This document shows, piece after piece, positions 51,748 through 59,810 of a stretch of DNA of 64,000 nt. The stretch covers positions 62,001 through 126,000 of the forward strand of contig JADKJL010000011.1 of NCBI GenBank assembly GCA_016721015.1, written 5' to 3'. Each line of letters opens with the position of its first letter. The stretch's first letter is position 1. The notes below the pieces were generated by a model. That model made no database searches, was not told where the DNA came from, and was given only the letters and a program-made list of their open reading frames with translations. The translations under genes were made by a program, and so were the position numbers. This DNA comes from Lysobacterales bacterium. GTDB taxonomy: Bacteria > Pseudomonadota > Gammaproteobacteria > Xanthomonadales > Rhodanobacteraceae.

Positions 51748-51825
51748 GGTCCGTATCCTTGGGTATTGGTTCAGTCAGGGGATTCGAGGCGGTGTTGCGG
51801 GCAGGGATGATCGCAGGTGCGCTGG

Positions 51826-52773
51826 TCAGGACGAAAGCAGGCTGGCAAGTACCGCCATGCGTACCGGGATGCCGTTGGCAACCTGATCGAGGATGACCGA
51901 TTGCGGCCCGTCGGCGACATCGGCAGCAATCTCGATGCCACGATTCATCGGTCCCGGATGCATGGCCAGCGCGCCCGGTCGGGCGCGGGAAAGACGCTGT
52001 GCGGTCAGGCCGAAGCGCGAAAAATACTCGGCTTCATCGCCGATCAGGGCTTCAAGCATGCGTTCGCGTTGCAGGCGCAACATGATCACCACATCGCAGT
52101 CGGCGATGGCCGCATCGAAGTTGTTAAACAATCTGCATTGTGGAAAATCCCCCGCGGCTGGCATCAGTACGAGCGGACCACACAAGCGGATCTCGCTTGC
52201 ACCCAGCGCCTCGAGAGCGTGGACATCCGAGCGGGCCACGCGCGAATGGCGGATGTCGCCACAGATCACCACCTTGAGTTTCGAGAAATCGGTGTGATGG
52301 TCGCGGATCGTCAGCGCATCGAGCAGGCCCTGGGTCGGGTGTGCATGGTTGCCGTCGCCGGCGTTGAGAATTGCCGCCCGGCGCGCGCAGGCGGCCAGGC
52401 GCGCAGGTGTGCCGTTCTCCTTGTGGCGCACGATGAAGGCATCGGCCTGCATCGCTTCGAGGGTGGCCAAGGTGTCTTCCAGCGATTCGCCTTTGCTGGT
52501 CGAAGAACTGGCGATATCGAAATTCAGCACGCTGGCACCCAAGCGGCGGGCGGCCAGCTCGAAGCTGGTTCGGGTTCGCGTGGATGTTTCGAAGAACAAG
52601 TTGATGATGGTGCGCCCTGCCAGCAATTGAGGGCCATTCGCGCCCTTGGCGAACGCCTCACGCAGGTTGGCCGCGCGGTCGAGCAGGGCGCTGATGCGAT
52701 CACGGCCGAGGCCCTCAAGGGTGATCAGGTGGCGCAGCTGTCCGTTTGCATCGATCTGCTGGTCGGTGGTCAC
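51826..52773 (-). CDS. pyrB: Aspartate carbamoyltransferase catalytic subunit
   Basis: A 315-residue enzyme of pyrimidine synthesis, joining carbamoyl phosphate and aspartate. The carbamoyl-phosphate site FFETSTRTRTSFE is at residues about 58-70. HPTQGLLDALTI and the downstream aspartate-binding part with HPGPMNRGIE are also diagnostic. No regulatory subunit gene (pyrI) and no dihydroorotase-like pyrC' gene is adjacent, so oligomer class cannot be stated. The start is a GTG at 52773 overlapping the ruvX stop by four bases (GTGA), so the two are translationally coupled. Confidence 0.95.
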   Translation of the reverse strand: MTTDQQIDANGQLRHLITLEGLGRDRISALLDRAANLREAFAKGANGPQLLAGRTIINLFFETSTRTRTSFELAARRLGASVLNFDIASSSTSKGESLEDTLATLEAMQADAFIVRHKENGTPARLAACARRAAILNAGDGNHAHPTQGLLDALTIRDHHTDFSKLKVVICGDIRHSRVARSDVHALEALGASEIRLCGPLVLMPAAGDFPQCRLFNNFDAAIADCDVVIMLRLQRERMLEALIGDEAEYFSRFGLTAQRLSRARPGALAMHPGPMNRGIEIAADVADGPQSVILDQVANGIPVRMAVLASLLSS

Positions 52774-53222
52774 GCGGAGGATGCCTTGTGTTCGGGATGG
52801 GCGAGCCAGGATTCAAGGATGATCTGGGCGGCAAGGGCGTCGATATCGGCGCCATGCTTGCGCTTGGCCGTGCCTTGCGCGCGCTGCTGGGCGAATCGAC
52901 GGGCGGCCTCCTTCGAAGTGAAGCGCTCGTCCGACTCGTGCACGCTGCGCGCATAACGCTGCCGAAGCTGGTCGCCAAAGGCGCGCGCATGCCGGGTCAT
53001 TGGCTGCTCGCTGCCATCCAGTGCGAGCGGCAGGCCGACCACAAAGGCGGCGGGCTCCCATTCCTTGACCAGGGTGTCGATCACTTTCCAGTCGATCCCG
53101 CCGTGACTGACTGCAACCGTGGTCAGCGCACGAGCGCTGCCCGTGATCGGGTGACCGATCGCGACCCCGATCATGCGCGTGCCGACATCGAAGGCCAGCA
53201 CGTATCCGGCGGCCGCGGTCAT
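52770..53222 (-). CDS. ruvX: Putative pre-16S rRNA nuclease / RuvX (YqgF)
   Basis: A 150-residue RNase H-fold protein. YqgF is required for maturation of the 16S rRNA 5' end in E. coli and was first proposed as a Holliday junction resolvase. The first acidic catalytic residue is D12 in VLAFDVGTRMIGVAIG. VVGLPLALDGSEQPMTRHAR and DERFTSKEAARRFA are the middle motifs, and DIDALAAQIILESWL holds the last catalytic Asp. Length and motifs are complete. The ATG at 53222 lies 18 bases after yqgE. Position between yqgE and pyrB is conserved in many gammaproteobacteria. Confidence 0.93.
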   Translation of the reverse strand: MTAAAGYVLAFDVGTRMIGVAIGHPITGSARALTTVAVSHGGIDWKVIDTLVKEWEPAAFVVGLPLALDGSEQPMTRHARAFGDQLRQRYARSVHESDERFTSKEAARRFAQQRAQGTAKRKHGADIDALAAQIILESWLAHPEHKASSA

Positions 53223-53240
53223 TGCAGCAATCCGCTCGAA

Positions 53241-53804
53241 TCAGGCATTGCCGGCATACGGCGAAATCCATTCGAGATTCACGCCGACCAGGTCGGCCGC
53301 CGCCTGCCAGCGTTCGTCGAGCGGTCTCGTGAAAAGGATCGCCAGGTCGACCGGTGCGGTCAGCCAGGCGTTCTCGCGCAGTTCGTGTTCAATCTGGCCC
53401 GGACTCCAGCCGGAGTATCCGAGCGCAACGAGCGCGTGTTGCGGTCCGTTGCCTGCGGCCATCGCTTCGAGGATGTCGCGCGAAGTGGTCACGCTGATCG
53501 ACTCGGAGATGCGGAACGAGGAATCCCATCCCCCGTGCGGAGTGTGCAGGACGAAACCGCGTTCGGGTTGCACCGGCCCGCCAATCAGGACCGGTGCGTC
53601 GATGACATCGGGCAGATCCGAACGCAGGCTCATCTGGGCCAGTACATCGCCAAGGCGATAGTCCGAGAGCCGGTTGACCATGATGCCCATGGCGCCGTCC
53701 TCACCGTGCTGACAGATGATGGCGACAGCACGCTCGAAATTCGGATCGTGCAGATTCGGCATCGCGATCAGCAACTGGTTCGAGAGGGTGGAGGACTCAT
53801 GCAT
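53241..53804 (-). CDS. yqgE: YqgE/AlgH family protein
   Basis: A 187-residue cytoplasmic protein of the UPF0301 family, whose role is not settled. Typical sequence: LSNQLLIAMPNLHDPNFERA at the start, CQHGEDGAMGIMVNRLSD, VLIGGPVQPERGFVLHT, and GYSGWSPGQIEHELRENAWL. The frame is open 37 codons further upstream, but the ATG at 53804 begins the family sequence; no clear ribosome-binding site precedes it. It keeps its usual position just before ruvX, and follows tonB with a gap of 132 bases. Confidence 0.92.
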   Translation of the reverse strand: MHESSTLSNQLLIAMPNLHDPNFERAVAIICQHGEDGAMGIMVNRLSDYRLGDVLAQMSLRSDLPDVIDAPVLIGGPVQPERGFVLHTPHGGWDSSFRISESISVTTSRDILEAMAAGNGPQHALVALGYSGWSPGQIEHELRENAWLTAPVDLAILFTRPLDERWQAAADLVGVNLEWISPYAGNA

Positions 53805-53936
53805 GGTGTCTATTGTATTGCACGCTGACGCGGCCCGCAGCGGATGACCGGCCAAGCACGGGTTGCCATGCTGCCGGGCGTATCGGGGATCACTGAAACC
53901 TGCTTTCACTAGCATGTGCCGCTCACCGCTCAGGCC

Positions 53937-54800
53937 TCAGCGATTGCGCAGGATGTTGCCTTCGAGGAACTGCCAGGTGCGCGTGATGTAGAGCTCGTCG
54001 ATGGCTTCCTGGTTCTTCGGTAGTGCATTGAAGGGGGCGGCCAGCCGCACGATGCGGATTGCGGCATCGTCGAGCACCTTGTGTCCGCTCGGCTGGATGA
54101 TGTCGATGCTCTTGACGCTGCCATCCCGGTTGAGACCGACCGTGAGCACTAGCTGGCCATGCAGTTCCTGGCGGCGAGCCTCGTCGGGGTAGTTGAGATT
54201 GCCGATGCGTTCGATGCGCGCCACCCAGGCGCTCATGTAGCTTGCGAACGCATATTCCCTGGTGTTCGCCGAGATGTATTTCTTCTTCGGTCGCTTTGCG
54301 TATTTTTCGGTTTCGCGCTGGATCTCCTGGGCCAACTGCGCCATTTCGAGCTTGCGTTCGATGATCTCGCGCTCTGATGGCGCACGCAGATCGGGGCTGT
54401 CGGGTGTTTCAGGGGTCGTTTCCACCGCGCGATCGGCGCTGCGTGTGGTGAGCAGCTCGGCCTTGGTCGGTGCGGACGGTCGCGGCGCGCCGTTTTCGGT
54501 CGGGCGCGGCGTGATTCCCTCGATCGGTTTTGGAATCGGGCTCGACAGCGGATTGCTTGGACGCCGCGCTGTTTCCGACTCGCCGCCACCACTGTTGCTG
54601 GCCTGGGCCAGAAAGTCGGCCTTGTCGGGTGCCTGGCCGCTGGCCGACTGCACAAGGATGACATCGAGTGCCGGCAGCGACGGTGCCGACTTTTCGATGC
54701 TGAAGGTAATGCCCAGCGCGACCACCGCGTGCGCGATCAGTGAAAACAGGAAGGTGACACCGAGCCGGTCGGCGGCACTGCTGGAGTTCGATGCGCTCAC
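53937..54800 (-). CDS. tonB: Energy transducer TonB
   Basis: A 287-residue TonB-family protein that links the inner-membrane proton motive force to outer-membrane receptors. An N-terminal membrane helix (LGVTFLFSLIAHAVVALGI) carries the conserved His of the SxxxH motif, and is followed by a Pro/Ser/Thr/Glu-rich linker. The C-terminal TonB domain includes NYPDEARRQELHGQLVLTV and GLNRDGSVKSIDIIQPSGHK. The start is a GTG at 54800 overlapping gshB by four bases. No exbB/exbD genes are adjacent. Linkage gshB-tonB-yqgE-ruvX-pyrB is characteristic of Xanthomonadales. Confidence 0.9.
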   Translation of the reverse strand: MSASNSSSAADRLGVTFLFSLIAHAVVALGITFSIEKSAPSLPALDVILVQSASGQAPDKADFLAQASNSGGGESETARRPSNPLSSPIPKPIEGITPRPTENGAPRPSAPTKAELLTTRSADRAVETTPETPDSPDLRAPSEREIIERKLEMAQLAQEIQRETEKYAKRPKKKYISANTREYAFASYMSAWVARIERIGNLNYPDEARRQELHGQLVLTVGLNRDGSVKSIDIIQPSGHKVLDDAAIRIVRLAAPFNALPKNQEAIDELYITRTWQFLEGNILRNR

Positions 54801-55744
54801 GCCAGTCGCGTTTCGATCACGTCGAACAGCTGACCGGCGATATTCAGGCCGAACTGGGCGTCAAGCTCGCGCAGGCAGGTTGGCGAAGTCACGTTGACTT
54901 CGGTCAGCCAGTCGCCGATCACATCGAGGCCGACAAAAAGCATGCCGCGGCGCTTGAGTTCGGGGCCGACCTGGGCCGCGATCCAGCGGTCACGGTCCGA
55001 CAGCGCGATGCCGACACCCTTGCCGCCGGCGGCGAGATTGCCGCGAAACTCGTCGCCCTGAGGAATCCTTGCCAGGGCATAGGGCACCGGCTCGCCATCG
55101 ATCATCAGGATGCGCTTGTCGCCGGCACTGATCTCGGGGATGAACTTCTGCGCCATGGCAAAGGCCTGGCCATTTGCAGTCAGGGTTTCGATGATCACGT
55201 TGAGGTTGGGCTCGCCATGCCCGGAGAGAAAGATGCTGCGCCCGCCCATGCCATCGAGCGGCTTGAGCACGATCCGGCCGTGCTCGGCGGCGAACTGCTT
55301 GAGCTCGCCGGCACTGCGCGCAACTACGGTCGGCGCGCAGCATTCCGGGAAGTGCTGCGCAAACAGCTTCTCGTTGGCATCGCGAAGCCCTTGCGGATCA
55401 TTGACGACGAGGACGCCGGCATCCTGGGCGAGCTGCAGCACGTGGGTGTCGTAGATGAACTGGGCGTCCACCGGCGGATCCTTGCGCGCCAGCACGATGT
55501 CGATGCTGCGCAGATCGGTCCACATCGGTGCGCCGAGGTCGAACCAGTTGCCGGCTTCATCGCGAACCGCCAACTCGGCCAGCCTTGCCCAGGCGATGCC
55601 GTCGCGGATGGCCAGGTCACCCTGGGTCAGATAGAAAAGCCGGAATCCGCGGTTTTGCGCTTCGAGAAGCAGGGCAAAGGTCGTATCCTTTGCGATCTTG
55701 ATGTCGGCGATGGCATCCATCAGGACAGCCAGGGTACGGGCCAT
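54797..55744 (-). CDS. gshB: Glutathione synthase
   Basis: A 315-residue ATP-grasp ligase that joins gamma-glutamylcysteine and glycine. The N-terminal domain has MDAIADIKIAKDTTFALLLE, typical of GshB. The ATP-grasp core includes RIVLKPLDGMGGRSIFLSG. The C-terminal end, VGLDVIGDWLTEVNVTSPTC, contains the metal and product site of the family. The ATG at 55744 gives normal family length. It begins the minus-strand operon gshB-tonB-yqgE-ruvX-pyrB and is divergent from the pilus chemosensory operon. Confidence 0.95.
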   Translation of the reverse strand: MARTLAVLMDAIADIKIAKDTTFALLLEAQNRGFRLFYLTQGDLAIRDGIAWARLAELAVRDEAGNWFDLGAPMWTDLRSIDIVLARKDPPVDAQFIYDTHVLQLAQDAGVLVVNDPQGLRDANEKLFAQHFPECCAPTVVARSAGELKQFAAEHGRIVLKPLDGMGGRSIFLSGHGEPNLNVIIETLTANGQAFAMAQKFIPEISAGDKRILMIDGEPVPYALARIPQGDEFRGNLAAGGKGVGIALSDRDRWIAAQVGPELKRRGMLFVGLDVIGDWLTEVNVTSPTCLRELDAQFGLNIAGQLFDVIETRLA

Positions 55745-55892
55745 GCGGCGACTCCAACGATAAGGCGGACTTGAGCGGGAACGGGCGACGAATGCAGTCC
55801 GGCTAGTTTACACTCGGCGTCGATGAAGTCAGTCAGTGGACTGGGTAGTGGCGGCAGGTTCCCAATACTTTTTGAGGACTTAGACGCTAAAC

Positions 55893-55921
55893 TTGACAGA
55901 TTAGCTAAGAATTGGTTAAGA
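55893..55921 (+). promoter_or_regulatory. Possible sigma-70 promoter upstream of pilG
   Basis: A perfect -35 hexamer TTGACA (55893-55898) is followed after 17 bases by TTAAGA, a poor -10. It sits in the AT-rich patch. Strength and direction are uncertain, and it would give a leader of about 140 bases for pilG. Confidence 0.3.
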
Positions 55922-56015
55922 AGCATCAATGGAGTCTGGAGAGCTTGAGTGCCAAGTTTGCGATCGATCCTGATCGTCGGCCATGTGCGCAGATTCTTTC
56001 CAAACGAGGTTCGGT

Positions 56016-56031
56016 AGGCACGCTTCTTGCG
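56016..56031 (+). promoter_or_regulatory. Sigma-54 promoter of the pilGHIJ-chpA operon
   Basis: AGGCACGCTTCTTGCG matches the -24/-12 consensus TGGCACG-N4-TTGCW with two mismatches. The invariant GG (56017-56018) and GC (56029-56030) are exactly ten bases apart as required. Transcription would start near 56042, about 30 bases before the pilG GTG. Sigma-54 (RpoN) is known to control pilus genes in related bacteria; use here is inferred. Confidence 0.65.
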
Positions 56032-56071
56032 TGTCTGATTATTCAGTACAGCGGTCGGGGGTCCTTACCAG

Positions 56072-56470
56072 GTGGATGAGACCAAGCAAGGCAGCTTCAG
56101 CGGCCTGAAAGTCATGGTCATAGACGATTCGAAAACCATCCGCCGCACGGCGGAAACCTTGCTGCGCAAGGAAGGTTGCGAAGTCGTGACTGCGACGGAC
56201 GGGTTCGAGGCGCTGGCCAAGATTTCCGACCAGCAACCACAAATCATCTTCGTCGACATCATGATGCCGCGTCTGGATGGCTATCAGACCTGTGCGCTGA
56301 TCAAGAACAATCAGATGTTCAAGGGCACGCCGGTCATCATGCTGTCTTCCAAGGACGGGTTGTTCGACAAGGCGCGCGGGCGCATTGTCGGCTCTGAACA
56401 ATATTTGACCAAGCCATTCACGCGCGAGGAATTGCTCGGCGCGATCCGGCGACATGTGGATTTGAAGTAG
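56072..56470 (+). CDS. pilG: Twitching-motility response regulator PilG
   Basis: A 132-residue single-domain CheY-like receiver of the Pil-Chp pathway. Acidic pocket D18/D19 (VMVIDDSKTIRR), phosphorylation site D62 (FVDIMMPRLDGYQ) and K114 (YLTKPF) are all present. PilG promotes pilus extension and surface signalling in Pseudomonas and Xanthomonas. The start is GTG at 56072 after a GGGGG stretch; no in-frame ATG lies nearby. It opens the operon pilG-pilH-pilI-pilJ-chpA under the sigma-54 promoter match, and is divergent from gshB as in Xanthomonas. Confidence 0.93.
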   Translation: MDETKQGSFSGLKVMVIDDSKTIRRTAETLLRKEGCEVVTATDGFEALAKISDQQPQIIFVDIMMPRLDGYQTCALIKNNQMFKGTPVIMLSSKDGLFDKARGRIVGSEQYLTKPFTREELLGAIRRHVDLK

Positions 56471-56509
56471 TTTCCTTGGCTTGGCCATTCGACTCACAGG
56501 GGTAAGGCG

Positions 56510-56875
56510 GTGGCGCATATCTTCATCATCGACGATTCACCGACCGACGTAAGGGTCTTTACGACCTTGCTTGAGAAGGCCGGACATCGGGTCAGCAGCG
56601 CCGGAAGTGCCGAAGAGGGCATCGCCGGAGTCAAGCGCGAGCGGCCGGATCTCGTCATCATGGACGTCATCATGCCCGGCATGAACGGTTTCCAGGCAAC
56701 GCGCGATCTCAGTCGTGACGCCATCACCGGCCACATCCCGATTCTCATTGTGACTACCAAGACAATGGAAACCGATCGGGTCTGGGGATTGCGCCAGGGC
56801 GCCCGGGATTTCCTCACCAAGCCGGTTGATGCGAAGTCCCTGCTTCAGCGCATCGACAATCTGCTACCGGGCTGA
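56510..56875 (+). CDS. pilH: Twitching-motility response regulator PilH
   Basis: A 121-residue CheY-like receiver, the second phosphate acceptor of the Pil-Chp system, thought to oppose PilG and favour retraction. D8/D9 (IFIIDDSPTDVR), D52 (VIMDVIMPGMNGFQ) and K104 (FLTKPVD) complete the phosphorylation site. The start is a GTG at 56510 with AGGGGTAAGG just before it. It follows pilG after 39 bases and precedes pilI by 10. Confidence 0.93.
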   Translation: MAHIFIIDDSPTDVRVFTTLLEKAGHRVSSAGSAEEGIAGVKRERPDLVIMDVIMPGMNGFQATRDLSRDAITGHIPILIVTTKTMETDRVWGLRQGARDFLTKPVDAKSLLQRIDNLLPG

Positions 56876-56885
56876 GACGAAGAGC

Positions 56886-57440
56886 ATGGCTACCAGCCCC
56901 GATCTGCAAATTTCCGGACCCTTCGAGGCGCTCGCCGACTACGAGCGACGCAGTCTGGCCCACGTGGCGGGTTTGCCCGAGCAGATCGACGCCCCGGGTC
57001 TGTGGCGCGGCATCGGCTTCCGCATTGGTTCGCATTACCTGGTCAGCAGCATCTCGGAAGTCAACGAAATCCTGACCATGCCATCGCTGACGGTGGTGCC
57101 GGGTACGCAACTCTGGATGCTCGGCGTGGCCAACGTGCGCGGCAACCTGGTCGCCCTGATCGATCTGCGCAACTTCATCGAAGGCCAGCGCGCCTTGATC
57201 ACCGATTCGACGCGAATTCTGGTCGTGCGTCAGCATGGCGGCAGCGTTGGCCTGCTGGTCGACGAGGTGCTGGGGCAGCGCAGTTTCAATGATGATCTGC
57301 GTGCGCATGCGCATGGCGAGGAAGATCAGCGCTACAGCCGCTACGTCGGCGAAAAGATTCAGCTCGGCGATATCGAGTGGGGGTTGTTCAGCATGACCGC
57401 CCTCGTACGTACCGCAGATTTCCAGCAAGCATCGGCATGA
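56886..57440 (+). CDS. pilI: CheW-like adaptor PilI
   Basis: A 184-residue CheW-domain adaptor coupling the receptor PilJ to the kinase ChpA. The domain is marked by GIGFRIGSHYLVSSISEVNE, then MLGVANVRGNLVALIDLRNF, and VGLLVDEVLGQRSF, the standard CheW beta-barrel signatures. A C-terminal segment (GDIEWGLFSMTALVRT) ends the fold. The ATG at 56886 follows pilH closely and has GAGACGAAGAG upstream. Position third in the operon is as in related genomes. Confidence 0.92.
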   Translation: MATSPDLQISGPFEALADYERRSLAHVAGLPEQIDAPGLWRGIGFRIGSHYLVSSISEVNEILTMPSLTVVPGTQLWMLGVANVRGNLVALIDLRNFIEGQRALITDSTRILVVRQHGGSVGLLVDEVLGQRSFNDDLRAHAHGEEDQRYSRYVGEKIQLGDIEWGLFSMTALVRTADFQQASA

Positions 57441-57502
57441 CAGCACCCGGCCATCCACTCGGATTCGGCCGGATATGCGTAACTTAGGGGTGAGGTAACA
57501 AG

Positions 57503-59557
57503 ATGAGCACAACTTCCAGCGCACTCTCGGGCTCCGAGCGGACGGGCAGCCTCAACACCATCTTGATCGTGTTGCTGGTGTTGTCGATTGCGTTCGCCGC
57601 AGCAGACTTCATTTACCTCACCATCAAGAGCAACCAGGATCGGCAGGCGAGCGCCCTGACCACCGAGATCCAGGTGGCCTCGCAAGCCTTGACTACGTAT
57701 GCGGCCAACGCGGCGGGCGGCAACGAGCTGGCCTTCGACGAGCTGTCCAAGACGACCCGCGATATCGATGCCTTTCTCAGCTACCTGAACAAAGGCAACG
57801 CGCCGGCGTCGACGCCGTATTCGGGAATGCCTGCCTATGCAAACGAACCGGGTGTCGCCAAGGAACTGAAGGAGCTGAACGCCGCCTGGGAACCGGTGCT
57901 GACCAACGCGACCAAGATCCTCGATGGCAAGAGTCTCGTCCTCGATACGGCAACGACATCGAATGAGTTCAGCTCGAAGATGCCCGTACTCAACTCGCGC
58001 ATGAACGAAGTCGTCAACATTCTTACCGAACGCAATGGCGGAGCCGGTCAGGTCTACATCTCGACACGTCAGATGTTGCTCGCCGACCGCATGATCCGCC
58101 GTGTCCAGGAGATCGGCCAGGGTGGCGAGGACGCGCAATCCGCGGCGGACGGTTTCTCGCGCGACGCAGCTTTGTATAGATCAGTGCTGGGTGGCCTGAT
58201 CGATGGAGCGCCAGCACTCAACATCAAACCGATCGATCAGGCCAATGCGCGTCAGATCCTGACAGATGTGTCCCAGCAATGGGATGGACTGGACGAGCCT
58301 GTGCGCAAGATCATCGATGCATCGACCGGCCTGCAGGTGGTCAAACAGGCGGCTGATGCCATTTTCACCGACAGCCAGAGCGTGCTGCTGAAGGCGCGCA
58401 ACGTCGCTGACCGGCTAAGCACCCTCGGCACCAAGCGCACCTTCCCGAATCCGCTCTGGGGTGGTATCGCTGCCGCCGCGGCGATCATCCTCGTCATACT
58501 CCTCGGTATCACCCTGGTTCGCGACCAGCAAAGCCGCTACCAGATGTCGGCGGAATTGAACCAGCGCAACCAGGAAGCCATTCTGCGACTGCTCGATGAG
58601 ATGGGCTCGCTGGCCGAAGGCGACCTCACGGTAAAGGCGACCGTTACCGAGGACATTACCGGGGCGATCGCGGACTCGATCAACTTCGCGGTCGAGGCGC
58701 TGCGATCCCTGGTTACCACGATCAACGAGACCGCCGTGCAGGTGTCCGCCGCCGCGCAGGAAACCCAGGCCACGGCAATGCATCTGGCCGAAGCGGCCGA
58801 GCATCAGGCGCAACAGATCACCTCCGCATCCGCCGCCATCAACGAGATCGCGGTGTCGATCGACGAGGTCTCGAAGAACTCGACCGAGAGCGCCGAGGTG
58901 GCGCAGCGCTCGGTGCAAATTGCCGCCAAGGGTGCGGCCATCGTGCGTCAGACGATTCAGGGCATGGACTCGATTCGTGACCAGATCCAGGAAACCTCGA
59001 AACGAATCAAGCGCCTCGGCGAATCCTCGCAGGAAATCGGATCCATCGTCGAACTGATCAACGACATTGCCGAACAGACCAACATCCTGGCTCTGAACGC
59101 CGCCATCCAGGCTGCCTCCGCCGGTGAGGCGGGCCGCGGATTCGCGGTCGTTGCCGACGAAGTCCAGCGACTGGCCGAGCGCGCCTCAAACGCCACCAAG
59201 CGAATTGAAACGCTGGTGCAGACGATTCAGTCCGATACCAACGAGGCGGTCAGTTCGATGGAACAGACCACCGCCGAGGTCGTGGCCGGTGCCCGACTGG
59301 CCGAGGATGCCGGTCTTGCCCTCGGCGAGATCGAAAAGGTTTCACATGACCTTGCCGACCTCATCCAGAGCATCTCCGCCGCGGCGAGCCAGCAGTCCGC
59401 TGCGGCAACCAACATCTCCGCAACCATGAACGTGATTCAGGAAATCACCACGCAGACCTCGGTCGGTGCCAGTCAGACCGCCGAGTCGATCGGCAACCTG
59501 GCCCATCTGGCCGGTGACCTGCGGCGTTCCGTTGCCGACTTCAAGCTGCCGGGCTGA
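57503..59557 (+). CDS. pilJ: Twitching-motility methyl-accepting protein PilJ
   Basis: A 684-residue chemoreceptor for type IV pilus signalling. Membrane helix one is at residues about 17-38 and helix two at about 319-338, with two PilJ-type periplasmic modules between. HAMP-like linker residues follow, then a long methyl-accepting coiled coil. The conserved hairpin tip is near residue 515-560: IAEQTNILALNAAIQAASAG and GRGFAVVADEVQRLAERA. The end, RSVADFKLPG, is the usual PilJ terminus. The ATG at 57503 has GAGGT seven bases before it. The pilK methyltransferase gene found after pilJ in Pseudomonas is absent; chpA follows directly, as in Xanthomonas. Confidence 0.94.
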   Translation: MSTTSSALSGSERTGSLNTILIVLLVLSIAFAAADFIYLTIKSNQDRQASALTTEIQVASQALTTYAANAAGGNELAFDELSKTTRDIDAFLSYLNKGNAPASTPYSGMPAYANEPGVAKELKELNAAWEPVLTNATKILDGKSLVLDTATTSNEFSSKMPVLNSRMNEVVNILTERNGGAGQVYISTRQMLLADRMIRRVQEIGQGGEDAQSAADGFSRDAALYRSVLGGLIDGAPALNIKPIDQANARQILTDVSQQWDGLDEPVRKIIDASTGLQVVKQAADAIFTDSQSVLLKARNVADRLSTLGTKRTFPNPLWGGIAAAAAIILVILLGITLVRDQQSRYQMSAELNQRNQEAILRLLDEMGSLAEGDLTVKATVTEDITGAIADSINFAVEALRSLVTTINETAVQVSAAAQETQATAMHLAEAAEHQAQQITSASAAINEIAVSIDEVSKNSTESAEVAQRSVQIAAKGAAIVRQTIQGMDSIRDQIQETSKRIKRLGESSQEIGSIVELINDIAEQTNILALNAAIQAASAGEAGRGFAVVADEVQRLAERASNATKRIETLVQTIQSDTNEAVSSMEQTTAEVVAGARLAEDAGLALGEIEKVSHDLADLIQSISAAASQQSAAATNISATMNVIQEITTQTSVGASQTAESIGNLAHLAGDLRRSVADFKLPG

Positions 59558-59810
59558 ACCGCCGGCGTGTAGACACGATTCCCAGACCGAAGGAGAACCC
59601 GTCACCGCAATCCGCAGTCGGCAATTGCCGCACCAGACCCGTTACTGGATTGGGCTGAACCATGGAGTTGGAGCAGCCTGGGGGCAGCCAGTTCACAGCA
59701 CTGCTTGACGACCCGACCTAGAAGTTGGTCGTGTGCGCCGAGTAGGGTTTACAGGCAATCCGGTGAGCTGGGGAATGGTTGGCAGGTTTCGCCAGGACGA
59801 AAGAAAAATC

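Larger units (their letters stand above)
55745..56071. other. Divergent gshB/pilG regulatory region
   Basis: 327 bases between divergent operons, with two promoter-like sites listed separately. Bases 55855-55930 are markedly AT-rich against the surrounding sequence and contain the palindrome TTAGCTAA. Confidence 0.6.
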
